Shown here: positions 1-8,082 of the stretch, in pieces
How the letters are laid out: each line of letters starts with the position of its first letter
Numbering within the stretch: position 1 is the first letter of the stretch
Source of the DNA: Pseudomonas sp. GD04019
GTDB taxonomy: Bacteria; Pseudomonadota; Gammaproteobacteria; Pseudomonadales; Pseudomonadaceae
NCBI RefSeq assembly: GCF_029837695.1
Contig: NZ_JAOEEA010000015.1
Coordinates: 62,001 to 126,000, forward strand
Direction: 5' to 3'
Length of the DNA: 64,000 nt
The notes under the pieces: model-generated
The model's input: only the letters and a program-made list of their open reading frames with translations
What the model was told of the DNA's origin: nothing
Databases searched by the model: none
Position numbers and translations under genes: made by a program

Positions 1-210
1 TAGTCCTTCGTTTTCGAGCTTGGTGAGGTCAAGGCCAGTTACGGCGACAGCCTCCGGATCGTGCTGTAGGCCGTCTGGCTGGAGCTCGAGATAGATTGAC
101 TGAGCGGGCTCTGAGACGACGCAAGCGCCGATGGAAAGCAGGCTATAGATGCCCGGTACCGGCCCGGAAGTTTCTACGTCGACGGAAACATAAAGCTCAT
201 CGCTCACCAT
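1..210 (-). CDS. DEDDh 3'-5' exonuclease, N-terminal part (truncated by window edge)
   Basis: The first 70 codons of a minus-strand gene run off the left edge of the window. The ATG is at 210-208, preceded by an AAGGGGTGA ribosome binding site. The peptide contains VDVETSG near residue 10, the ExoI motif of DnaQ/RNase T-type exonucleases with the metal-binding D and E, followed by IGAC and a QHDPEAVAVTGL stretch typical of these small nucleases. Role: 3'-5' exonuclease on DNA or RNA. It is divergent from the gene at 299 and may be cargo of the transposon. The remaining motifs (ExoII, ExoIII) are outside the window, so the activity cannot be checked. Confidence 0.75.
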   Translation of the reverse strand, partial: MVSDELYVSVDVETSGPVPGIYSLLSIGACVVSEPAQSIYLELQPDGLQHDPEAVAVTGLDLTKLENEGL

Positions 211-298
211 TTCACCCCTTTATTTACTCCGACCCATTCGGACAGTATGCGGTGAGCTGCATAAGCCGAACACCCACCCCCATGGAGACGTCAGCGTC

Positions 299-1195
299 AT
301 GGACAACGCTCGTGATCGTATTACCCAGGAAATTGTTGAGGCCGAGGACCTTAAACTGCTGGCGGCAGTGGATACCTATGGCTACCAATGCCCTGGTTGC
401 AAAACTCAGGCCTTCCCGCGTTCCTATCGCCCGGAGAACTTGGTTCGGGCTCACTTTCAACTGCGTGACCCTCACGTCTCAGGTTGTGAGGTGGAGGGCG
501 AAACCAAGGTTATCGCGCAGGGCAAGCGCGGCAGTGTTCAGCAGGAGTTGGAGACCTCGCCAGGTTTATCGCCCGCCCGGCTGCAGCTGATTGAAGACCG
601 TACAATCGTCGGTCCTGCGCTACCTCACACCGAGTCTCAGACACAGAGCGTCAGGCGGTCGGATGGAGCCACTGGCCTGGTGCGCCGAGAAGGACGACGC
701 GCAGCGAACAGCATTCGCCCTATCTGCCGTGCTTTTTTGCGCTTCCCCTTCGATAGGCATCTTTCTTTAGCCATCCCGGGTATTGCCCCAGCGACCTATC
801 AAACCGCCTTCAAGAAACTTAGGTCGAAAGGGTTGGAGCCATGCCCTAATGCACGCATTTTCTATGGGGAACTGGCCTGGACGCCAGCCGCTGAATCGCC
901 CGAACACTTGACCATTTCACTCAACGCGGGCGAATGGGAAGAGAAAAAACTAACGCCTTACCAGGTGGTCGTCCTCTGGAGCGAGTGGTCAGCGGCTGCC
1001 CGCGGGCGACTGAAAAATGAGCTGGAAATAGCCCGCCAAGAGAACATGAAAGCCAAAAAAGATAAGCAGGCATCCCGCAGTTATCTCTTCTTTGTGGGTG
1101 CCCAGGATGTCAAGAACCCTGCAATTTTCCATGTGCTGGACCATCGACTCATTTGCACCGCACATGACGAGCTGGTGTTCCCAGTGCGCAGCTAG
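299..1195 (+). CDS. Hypothetical protein with N-terminal Cys/His cluster
   Basis: 298 residues, not recognised with certainty. Seen: near residues 30-65 there is a CPGC pair followed by AHF and by a cysteine-containing SGCEVEG stretch, a spacing that suggests a zinc knuckle of the kind seen in some nuclease-associated proteins. The middle is basic and proline-poor, and the C-terminal half (about 150-298) has a repeating hydrophobic pattern ending in a lysine-rich helix and a DHRLICTAHDEL stretch. The ATG at 299 has a GGAG about 11 bases upstream. The gene lies between the exonuclease gene and tnpS and is likely transposon cargo. Function is unknown. Confidence 0.6.
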   Translation: MDNARDRITQEIVEAEDLKLLAAVDTYGYQCPGCKTQAFPRSYRPENLVRAHFQLRDPHVSGCEVEGETKVIAQGKRGSVQQELETSPGLSPARLQLIEDRTIVGPALPHTESQTQSVRRSDGATGLVRREGRRAANSIRPICRAFLRFPFDRHLSLAIPGIAPATYQTAFKKLRSKGLEPCPNARIFYGELAWTPAAESPEHLTISLNAGEWEEKKLTPYQVVVLWSEWSAAARGRLKNELEIARQENMKAKKDKQASRSYLFFVGAQDVKNPAIFHVLDHRLICTAHDELVFPVRS

Positions 1196-1223
1196 GTGCG
1201 GATCGGGGCCGCGGAAGGCGGTC

Positions 1224-2183
1224 TTATGGCAGTCCCTCGGGCCAGTTTGAGATGTGTTGTAGCGCACTCAGCTGCCCAGGGAACACGCCTGTGCTCTCCA
1301 CATAGCGCAATGCGGATTGGCCATCGCTCCAGCCTACGTACTGCATCAGCGCTTTGAGATCCCAGCCGCTGCGGGTGGCCCAGGTGGCAAACCCGCGGCG
1401 CAGCGAGTGGCTACTGTACAGCTCCGAAGGCAGCCCTGCCGCCTGCAGTACGGCGCGCATGAGTGGGACAACGCTATTTGGGTGCAAACCCTGCTCACCT
1501 AAATGCCCCCAGCGATCAATTCCACGGAATACCGGCCCACGCGCGATGCCCGCCACGCTGATCCAGTCGACGTAAGCTTGTACTGGGCACAGCCTGGCCA
1601 ACGCCGGCGCGCTGAAGGTCTGGCCTTGGTTGTCGCGGTCGCCTTTGCTCCACGGCAGAAACAGTTGCATCCCCTCCCCGGCCCGCACCTGGATGTGCTC
1701 GACTTGCAGGCGGCACAACTCATCACTGCGGAACGCCCGCCAGAAGCCAATCAGGACCAGTGCACGATCGCGGCAACAGCGCAGTAGTCGCGGCCAATCG
1801 TCCTCAGCGCGTGCACGCTCACCGGATCGCTCCAACCAAAGCACGCATTGCTCGAGCTGACGCAGCTGCAAGGGCTCGGCCTGTTTCTCCTGGCGAGGGT
1901 GCAGGGTACGGATCCCCTTGAAGATCTGGCGGACCAGAGGGGTCTTGGTCGGATCCGGAAAGCCCTGACTGACATGCCACTGCGCCAATGCCGCCAGACG
2001 CAGCTTCAAGGTGTTGCTGGACAGTGTGGCGGCGTGGTCGACCAGGTACCGCACGATGGCATCGCTGGTCGCCGGCAAGAAGCCGCCCCAAGTGACCTCG
2101 AAATGCTCAAGCGCCTGCTGGTAGCTGCGTCGCGTGTTGGCGCGAGTGCCGGCCTGCAGGTACCGCTCAACCTCCTGGCTCAT
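1224..2183 (-). CDS. tnpS: Tyrosine recombinase, TnpS-type cointegrate resolvase
   Basis: 319 residues with the core-binding domain at about 1-120 and the catalytic domain after it. Catalytic residues are visible: R152 (in FRSDEL), K180 (LPWSKGD), H259 and R262 (HSLRRGF), W285 in the His/Trp position, and Tyr294 (LRYVE). Length, sequence feel and the divergent KfrA-like partner match TnpS of Tn4651/Tn4661, which resolves transposition cointegrates together with TnpT at a site between the two genes. Start ATG at 2183 with GGGGATG upstream. Inferred role here: resolving cointegrates made by the adjacent Tn7-like transposase. A plain integrase of a genomic island is the alternative. Confidence 0.85.
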   Translation of the reverse strand: MSQEVERYLQAGTRANTRRSYQQALEHFEVTWGGFLPATSDAIVRYLVDHAATLSSNTLKLRLAALAQWHVSQGFPDPTKTPLVRQIFKGIRTLHPRQEKQAEPLQLRQLEQCVLWLERSGERARAEDDWPRLLRCCRDRALVLIGFWRAFRSDELCRLQVEHIQVRAGEGMQLFLPWSKGDRDNQGQTFSAPALARLCPVQAYVDWISVAGIARGPVFRGIDRWGHLGEQGLHPNSVVPLMRAVLQAAGLPSELYSSHSLRRGFATWATRSGWDLKALMQYVGWSDGQSALRYVESTGVFPGQLSALQHISNWPEGLP

Positions 2184-2365
2184 CTGAGCACATCCCCTTG
2201 GTGTACCGGTGAGCGAGCGTCAAACGACGAAAACGCCGCTTCACCTTGGATAATTCGTGATTACTCAATTCTAGAATACAAGCGGGTCACAAAGGAAAAT
2301 TTTGATAAGATGCCATGTACTTACATGGTACGTACCACGGAACGAAATCGTCAGGAGACCCACTT
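2184..2365. promoter_or_regulatory. tnpS-tnpT divergent control region, putative resolution site
   Basis: The 182-base gap between the divergent tnpS and tnpT genes holds three palindromes: ATTCTAGAAT (2268-2277), the inverted repeat CCATGTA-CT-TACATGG (2313-2328), and GGTACGTACC (2327-2336), which overlaps the second by two bases. In Tn4651-type elements the region between tnpS and tnpT is the recombination site and also the TnpT binding site. I infer the same here; these repeats could be the strand-exchange core or a TnpT operator. Confidence 0.6.
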
Positions 2366-3256
2366 ATGGCCCGCGGTGGAATCAACAAAGCGGTCGTGCA
2401 GAAAGCCAGGCATGCCCTCCTCGCTCGCGGCATTCACCCCAGCATTGATGCAGTGCGTGTCGAGCTGGGCAACACCGGCTCCAAGACCACCATCCACCGC
2501 TATTTGAAGGAACTGGAAGCCAGCGAGCAGGCCACATCCAGTGCCGCGTTAAGCGCTCCGCTAACGAATCTCATGGAGCAGCTTCTGGAGCAATTGAAGC
2601 AAGAGGCTCAGCAATCCGTCGCCCAGGCCCATGAAGCGCTCCTACGCGAGCGCGCTGCAGTACAGCAGCAATCAGCCGTGCTTGAGTCCCGGATGCGAGA
2701 CATCGAATCTCAGCACTCAGGCTTGGCTCTACAGCTGCAAGCGGCCCAAGAGTTGATTCTCCAGGAGCAGCAACAGCGACAAGCCGTCGAAGTCGATAAC
2801 GCCCGAATGCTGCAATCCCTGCAGGATCTGGAGGTGCGAGTGCGGGAGCGCGATGAGCGCATCCAGTCGCTTGAAAACATGCATCAGCACGCTCGTGATG
2901 GCATGGAGCATTACCGCCAGGCCAGCAAGGAGCAGCGTGAACAGGAGCAGCGCCGCCATGAAGCCCAGACTAGCCAGCTTCAGGCCGAGATACGCCAGCT
3001 GCAACAGACTCTAATGATCAAGCAGGACGAACTCACACAACTCAATCGCGACAACGCCCGCTTGCTAAGCGAAGCGCAGCAGCAGCTGCGCGAGCAGCGG
3101 GCCCTTCAGCAACAGTTAAACCACAAGGCGACTGAGCTGGACATGCAGCAGACCGCCTACGCGCAATCAGAACAGCAGCGCCAGGAACTACTGACTCGGT
3201 GCGAGCTTCTGGAGCGGCAAGCTGCGGGCCGTGCAAAAAAGAAAACCAAAAGTTGA
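2366..3256 (+). CDS. tnpT: KfrA-like coiled-coil DNA-binding protein, TnpT-type
   Basis: 296 residues from the ATG at 2366, chosen because AGGAGA sits 8 bases upstream; an earlier ATG-proximal extension would run through the palindromes. Residues 1-55 match the KfrA N-terminal DNA-binding domain (GINKAVVQKAR, then GNTGSKTTIHRYLKELE). Residues 70-285 are an almost uninterrupted Q/E/R-rich coiled coil, ending in a basic RAKKKTKS tail. TnpT of Tn4651 is a DNA-binding accessory factor that activates TnpS recombination. The divergent arrangement with tnpS supports this. Plasmid KfrA itself is the alternative, but no replication or partition genes are nearby. Confidence 0.82.
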   Translation: MARGGINKAVVQKARHALLARGIHPSIDAVRVELGNTGSKTTIHRYLKELEASEQATSSAALSAPLTNLMEQLLEQLKQEAQQSVAQAHEALLRERAAVQQQSAVLESRMRDIESQHSGLALQLQAAQELILQEQQQRQAVEVDNARMLQSLQDLEVRVRERDERIQSLENMHQHARDGMEHYRQASKEQREQEQRRHEAQTSQLQAEIRQLQQTLMIKQDELTQLNRDNARLLSEAQQQLREQRALQQQLNHKATELDMQQTAYAQSEQQRQELLTRCELLERQAAGRAKKKTKS

Positions 3257-3268
3257 GTTTTATGAGCG

Positions 3269-4594
3269 TCAAACAGCCGCCTGGCGCGTGTAACTGATCC
3301 TGCGAATTTCTGGGTCATCCTCATCCACTTCGACCGCCCAACAGGGCGCCACATAAGCGGTCTGGTCACTGATGGGGAGCCCTGCGTCAAGCTTGCGATT
3401 GCGACGAAACTCAGTTAGCGAGTGCAGTACCTCATCGGCAAAAGCATGCTTAGCCAACCATGAACGCTCCTTGGCGGAAAGCGCTAGCGTCCGGCTCTCT
3501 TGGCAAAAGCGCCCCAACCAAGACGAAATCGCGTAGCCGATAGCCGCACGCCCTCGAAACGTGGCGTTCACACACCACAGCCTTCGCCACGACACCAGGA
3601 CTTTGAGCCCTTCGATACTATTTGTAAGAGATTGAACCGTGTGTTCGATAAGATCGTTATCAGAGACCAATGCTACGGTTCTTGTAGAGACATGCTCAAC
3701 AAAGCAGTTGTGTCGGATGAGCGATTTCAATACTGATGCCAATTCGTCAACGAGCAACGTGAACTCGCTGCCTCCAACTTCGGGAGGATGTGGCAAATCC
3801 GTTTGGCAGACTCGACTAATAAAGTCAAACCGCAGAATGGAATGAGGCATGGGCGCGCTCACCATACTTGAGAAAAATTGCTCCTCTTCTTCGCCACAGT
3901 CCACTTCAAGTCGCATCGCCGGAATAACTTGCCCAGCGCGCACTCTACTGGCTCCTAAAAGTGGCATGCAAAGCCGGCTGCCAGCCATGGCGCTGAATGT
4001 CTTGTAAATTCGCTCTACTTCCAGCGGCAATCCACTCGCCGCCTGGAGAGCTGAACTCGACATGCGATAGTCGCCCTGCAGCAACGAACACTTGCAACTC
4101 GCGCAGCCAAAAGGGGTTCTGAATGTCTGCGAATTCAAGGTGTACGGTGTTGCGGCGCCGCAAAATCTACAGGCCACCTCAAGCGGCACCTTATGAATCG
4201 GACAGTTAACTAATTTATCGAACTGAAAAACTGCATAGTGAACGCCCTGCGACATGCAACAAGGACAAAATCGAAGCAAACCACACAATGACCAGTGATC
4301 GTGCAGGTAGTTTGGCGTTAAAAACAAGTCATAAACTTCCCTCTTTGCCAAACTAAGCTCCCTTTCGAAAGCACCAATATTTACTGAATATAAGCTGGAT
4401 AAGTTATTCGTGCGAGAACGATAACTTCGAAATCTCTCGCTATGGTTCTTGAACATGCCAACCACGGCAGCTCCAGATACAACATTGGCAGATGCAAATC
4501 TGCTAAGAATAGAATACGCAGATTCAAACCCCACAAGACGCGGCGTGATTGAGCAGTTCGCAGAAATGCGACTGAATGCAGGAAAAAGGAACAA
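3269..4594 (-). CDS. tniQ: TniQ/TnsD-family target selector
   Basis: About 441 residues, last gene of the transposition operon. After an N-terminal FPAF and YSILSRF pattern, a zinc-finger region carries C110-P-C-C113, C131-P-I-H134, C142-x2-C145 and C164-x2-C167, as in TniQ and TnsD. Role: TniQ-family proteins bind target DNA or target-site factors and recruit TnsC and the transposase. The only in-frame start without an intervening stop is a TTG at 4594, just 3 codons after a stop; an overlapping ATG at 4601 is in another frame and soon stops. The true start or a small N-terminal frameshift is therefore uncertain. It lies 6 bases after the tnsC stop. Confidence 0.82.
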   Translation of the reverse strand: MFLFPAFSRISANCSITPRLVGFESAYSILSRFASANVVSGAAVVGMFKNHSERFRSYRSRTNNLSSLYSVNIGAFERELSLAKREVYDLFLTPNYLHDHWSLCGLLRFCPCCMSQGVHYAVFQFDKLVNCPIHKVPLEVACRFCGAATPYTLNSQTFRTPFGCASCKCSLLQGDYRMSSSALQAASGLPLEVERIYKTFSAMAGSRLCMPLLGASRVRAGQVIPAMRLEVDCGEEEEQFFSSMVSAPMPHSILRFDFISRVCQTDLPHPPEVGGSEFTLLVDELASVLKSLIRHNCFVEHVSTRTVALVSDNDLIEHTVQSLTNSIEGLKVLVSWRRLWCVNATFRGRAAIGYAISSWLGRFCQESRTLALSAKERSWLAKHAFADEVLHSLTEFRRNRKLDAGLPISDQTAYVAPCWAVEVDEDDPEIRRISYTRQAAV

Positions 4595-4600
4595 TTTTCA

Positions 4601-5587
4601 TCAGCTATCTAAATAGTCCATTTGCCGAACATCCTTCTGATAAAGGTAGTACCAAGTCTCTGAAATCACCTCATTGATTAGCTCATCTGTTAACAAAAAA
4701 CTTATATCATCTAGATGCTTATACTCAGTGAAAAATATCTCGATAGTCTTCGTAAAGAATCTCATTGGAATGCTTAGGTCACTAATCTGACCATGCTCAT
4801 TATGATGCAATCCAAAAATACGCCAAAACTGCTGCCCATAGTTGCCCAGCCTAAAGCCGTTGGCGAATGCTTTTGGGAAAAATATCCTGGTGAAAGTCCA
4901 ATCTGTGTCCGCTGGATACACGGCTGCATCATAGCAGCCTAGACACTCTGCAACTTCTTGAGCCGAGCTGAGCCCTTGAAACTCCATATCCTGAATCATG
5001 AAGCGCGCAATAATTGACTGCTTACGCGCACTAAGAAACTGCTCTTTTACAATGACGAGTTCTGGCTGACCTACAAGAACCACAACCAGTCGCACCTCAA
5101 AATGTAGCTCCAAATTATCATAGATATCTCTGAGCCACTCAAAGTGCTTGTCGAAAAATTTTTGAGCCTCGTCGATAAAAAGAAGGAACATCCTCCTCTT
5201 ATACCGACACGAGCGCTCATAGATAAGATTCAGAATGCGCTGGCGCTTTTCGTGCGGCTTTCCGCCTAACTGTTTATGGCCTAGCGCTTGTAATAACTGC
5301 GAGTAAAAAGCATCCTCGGAAGCGGTCATTTTTTCTGGTGCACTGAATATACATACAGGAAGCCCAGGGAATATATCCTTTATTGCATTTGAGCAGTATT
5401 TGATCGCCTTGGATTTACCATAGCGAGGCCGGCCATGTATGAGTAATCCAGACGTTCGGCGGCGTACAATCTTCTCCAATACAGCCATTAACCTACCGAT
5501 AGGCTGAGTAGGTATTAAATAGCGCTCGGTATTGATTGGGTGATCTTCCATATCAATATCTGCAGGAGGCAGATCAGCAATGTTCAT
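4601..5587 (-). CDS. tnsC: TnsC/TniB-type AAA+ transposition ATPase
   Basis: 328 residues from the ATG at 5587 (AGGGGG about 6 bases upstream; a GTG at 5593 is the alternative). Walker A is GRPRYGKS at residues 52-59 and Walker B is FLLFIDE at 134-140. The size is closer to TniB of Tn5053 (about 300) than to Tn7 TnsC (555), so the TnsA/TnsB-binding tail of Tn7 TnsC is mostly absent. Role: ATP-dependent filament on target DNA that links the TniQ target selector to the TnsB transposase. It follows tnsB by 9 bases and precedes tniQ by 6, so the four genes form one operon. Confidence 0.88.
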   Translation of the reverse strand: MNIADLPPADIDMEDHPINTERYLIPTQPIGRLMAVLEKIVRRRTSGLLIHGRPRYGKSKAIKYCSNAIKDIFPGLPVCIFSAPEKMTASEDAFYSQLLQALGHKQLGGKPHEKRQRILNLIYERSCRYKRRMFLLFIDEAQKFFDKHFEWLRDIYDNLELHFEVRLVVVLVGQPELVIVKEQFLSARKQSIIARFMIQDMEFQGLSSAQEVAECLGCYDAAVYPADTDWTFTRIFFPKAFANGFRLGNYGQQFWRIFGLHHNEHGQISDLSIPMRFFTKTIEIFFTEYKHLDDISFLLTDELINEVISETWYYLYQKDVRQMDYLDS

Positions 5588-5596
5588 TAGCACCCC

Positions 5597-7465
5597 CTAG
5601 GAAACAAAGATTTTGGTTAAAGGCATAGCCACAGCTTCTTTAACAAGTGGCTTAATGTCCGCCGACATAGATTTATCAGGCCCAGATTTTTCCTGCGTCT
5701 TAAGTGATTGAATTATTTCGTAATGAGCAGTATTCGTCGTCAGACTCCTTCCGGTCCGATTACGTAGTTGATTGCAAGCATCCAATAAACTTTGCCCGAC
5801 TTTGAATCTTATAGCTCGGTCTCGGAACGCCTTGAATAATGTCTGCCGGAGCTGCAGAGAGTGTTGCTCCCTGCCCCATGGTCCACTCGCTTTAAGCGGA
5901 CCAATAAATTTGCCATCCATCGTATAAGCGCGAACATGGGAAATATCCCTAACATCGTACGTGATTTGAATTTTTCGACCGGTTAGATCACTTCTTAGAA
6001 TCAGGGGGTCTTTGTACTTTACATTGGCAAAATTAATATACGCCCCTGTCTCTTTGCTCGAAGATCGAACCGTCGCAATCTGAACTCTTTTCATGAAGTC
6101 GTATTCGTTGCGATCCTCAGGCTTGAGCTTCCCGATCAAGAGTTGCCTCCTCGCGAGCCGCGAGGTAAAAAGCTCTAAAGGCGAATTTCCAAATACACCA
6201 GAATGAGGTCGTCCGTTATAATCTGATAGAACGATATCGATACCGTGTCGGAGTTCGTCTAGTGTCATTAACAGCGATAGTCCAGAGTTGGAGGATGGCG
6301 ATAACGCCTCTCTAACTGGATCTTTAACGCTTGAGCCGGTAGTTCCAATCAGTCGATGAGAGAAATTATCTGCTATGAACCTAAAGAATCGCTCAACTAT
6401 ACTGCGCGCGTTTGGCTGATGAGGCGGACCGTAATCAACTAAACACCCCACCTTCTTATCGAGTATTTCCTTTACCCGAATAGCTTTATGCGAAAGTGCA
6501 TTGTCCAGCTTGATACACCGCCATGTGGCCCACGCAAATTCATCTCCGCGCTCAGAGGGAAAACCACCACTTTGTTCGTATAATGCATTCGTGATAACTG
6601 CTTTTGGTCTGCTGTGCGGCGCCAAGGCATTGAAGATAGCTGAGAGAACATCCTGCTGGTCGTAGTTTTTCCCTAAAGCGATGCTGTATCCCAATACGCA
6701 TCTAGTAAATACATCAATAACTAGGATTAGCCATACGCGAAGAATCTCATATCTAACCGGCTCTCCATAGAGGTCATAATCCTCTATAACTAATCGAAGA
6801 TCTATTTGATGGCCGTCTACTTCTACTTCATCAAGCGCTTCGGTTGGCTCAATCCTTTCAGAAATTCTGCTTGCACTCTCAAGCTCAATCTCCGCCTGAC
6901 GTTCCCTATATTTAGCTTTGAGATGCGTTTCAAATGTCCGCCTAGCGAGGTCGGCTTCGCTGAATGGGTAGTCCTTATCCCCAACGCCCTGATCTCGGCA
7001 GGCGTCTAGAAACGACTGATGAAGATCCGAAATTCTTTTTTGTTTTTTTCTATAAATCTCTACCAAGCTAGAGAGCTCTTCGCTCAATGATGGGTACGTG
7101 TTTAGTAATCTTGAAAAAATTCCACTCTTATTTTCTTTGCCTTTGTCAGTTAGTTTATTTTCTAAATCCTTGCGCGGTCTAGTCCGTATATATGGCATAG
7201 CACCCAAGAATCCGAGGGGTTGGCCATCGACGATGCGTTGACCACGCTCAATCAATCTGTACAAGGTGCTTTTGGTAATTCCGTATTTATTCCTGACTTC
7301 AAAAAGTGTAAGGCCATCCTTGAAATAAGATTTAACGGCAGCAATCTTCTTATCGACTAGACCTCTTTCTTTAGCCGACAGCGCGCTTGTCTCTGGCTCT
7401 GGCCAACTATCAATATCAAGACCGGAGTCTCTAAGCTCCGATATCGAAAATCGCGCTTGGGTCAT
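5597..7465 (-). CDS. tnsB: TnsB-type DDE transposase
   Basis: 622 residues. An N-terminal helix-turn-helix (about 30-75, KSYFKDGLTLFEVRNKYGI) is followed by a second DNA-binding region and an integrase-like core. The acidic triad is visible as D217 (EVDGH), D321 (IKLDNA) and E358 (SIVERF), a near-standard DD35E spacing. A Mu-type beta-barrel domain follows at about 430-520. Role: cuts the 3' ends and joins them to the target. The residues needed for catalysis are intact, so the element may be active. The start ATG at 7465 follows the tnsA-like stop by 2 bases. Confidence 0.93.
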   Translation of the reverse strand: MTQARFSISELRDSGLDIDSWPEPETSALSAKERGLVDKKIAAVKSYFKDGLTLFEVRNKYGITKSTLYRLIERGQRIVDGQPLGFLGAMPYIRTRPRKDLENKLTDKGKENKSGIFSRLLNTYPSLSEELSSLVEIYRKKQKRISDLHQSFLDACRDQGVGDKDYPFSEADLARRTFETHLKAKYRERQAEIELESASRISERIEPTEALDEVEVDGHQIDLRLVIEDYDLYGEPVRYEILRVWLILVIDVFTRCVLGYSIALGKNYDQQDVLSAIFNALAPHSRPKAVITNALYEQSGGFPSERGDEFAWATWRCIKLDNALSHKAIRVKEILDKKVGCLVDYGPPHQPNARSIVERFFRFIADNFSHRLIGTTGSSVKDPVREALSPSSNSGLSLLMTLDELRHGIDIVLSDYNGRPHSGVFGNSPLELFTSRLARRQLLIGKLKPEDRNEYDFMKRVQIATVRSSSKETGAYINFANVKYKDPLILRSDLTGRKIQITYDVRDISHVRAYTMDGKFIGPLKASGPWGREQHSLQLRQTLFKAFRDRAIRFKVGQSLLDACNQLRNRTGRSLTTNTAHYEIIQSLKTQEKSGPDKSMSADIKPLVKEAVAMPLTKIFVS

Positions 7466-7467
7466 TT

Positions 7468-8082
7468 CTAATCACCACGAACTAAAAAGATACTGTCCTG
7501 ACAAATTCGCCTTGTACAAATATCCTGAGGGACCAGTCGCCCTCGCCGCACCAACTCATAAATCATTGTCAATTGATTAACGGCATCTTCGCTTGACAAT
7601 TGCTGTTGCAGCGCAAATGAATGGCCTGAACGCATACTCCTGGCAAATATCTGAATGTCTTTCTCTCGGACACCGCCTCCCCACCTGAGAAGCCATTGCT
7701 GCATCTCGAGCAAATTCCAGAATTCGTGGCTGGAGTCCGTATGTTGTGAGGTGGTGATGACATCCAAGATCCATCCTCTTTGCTCGCAAAGAGCGGCCAC
7801 CTGCTGCACTACCAATTGAGGAGAGTCAAATATGGCTAACTTCAGTTGGTCTCCAAGACTCGCAGAAATGGGCATAACAGCTGTCCCATAAGGGGTCTTC
7901 AACTGAAAGGCCTCTCCGCTCAATGCTGTCACGTGGGGACTAAATTCTTGGCGGAGGAGATATAGGACGTGGGATTTTTCGTACAAAGTTAGGGCTGCGC
8001 CAGCCTTGGCGCTCCAAATCAGATACTCGTTCTGCCCCTTCTTTCTCTTTACTACGGTAGGTTCTAGCCCAAGCGCTGGCAT
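7468..8082 (-). CDS. tnsA: TnsA-like protein, apparently without nuclease residues
   Basis: 204 residues, first gene of the tns operon. The layout fits TnsA: an N-terminal region with a helix (34-44), a beta core, and a stretch ALCEQRGWILDVIT (97-110) as in TnsA nuclease domains, then a winged-helix-like C-terminus (TMIYELVRRGRLVPQD). The residues that make Tn7 TnsA a nuclease are not in place: the helix has no aligned Glu, the PDF-type Asp position reads MPIS (70-73), and the Q/E-x-K position reads LKLA (80-83). Inferred: a structural, non-cutting TnsA homologue. AGGGA lies about 9 bases before the ATG. The family call is by pattern only. Confidence 0.65.
   Translation of the reverse strand: MPALGLEPTVVKRKKGQNEYLIWSAKAGAALTLYEKSHVLYLLRQEFSPHVTALSGEAFQLKTPYGTAVMPISASLGDQLKLAIFDSPQLVVQQVAALCEQRGWILDVITTSQHTDSSHEFWNLLEMQQWLLRWGGGVREKDIQIFARSMRSGHSFALQQQLSSEDAVNQLTMIYELVRRGRLVPQDICTRRICQDSIFLVRGD

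Noticed and set aside
96..590. Plus-strand frame in the first 600 bases
   Set aside because: It overlaps the exonuclease gene and the better-supported gene at 299 in other frames, with basic low-complexity sequence.
1440..1475. GAGTGGGACA as the left transposon end
   Set aside because: It lies in the tnpS coding region and lacks a TGT terminus and a second copy at the right spacing.
3269..8082. A CRISPR-associated transposon
   Set aside because: No Cas genes or repeat array are near the tns operon in the window.
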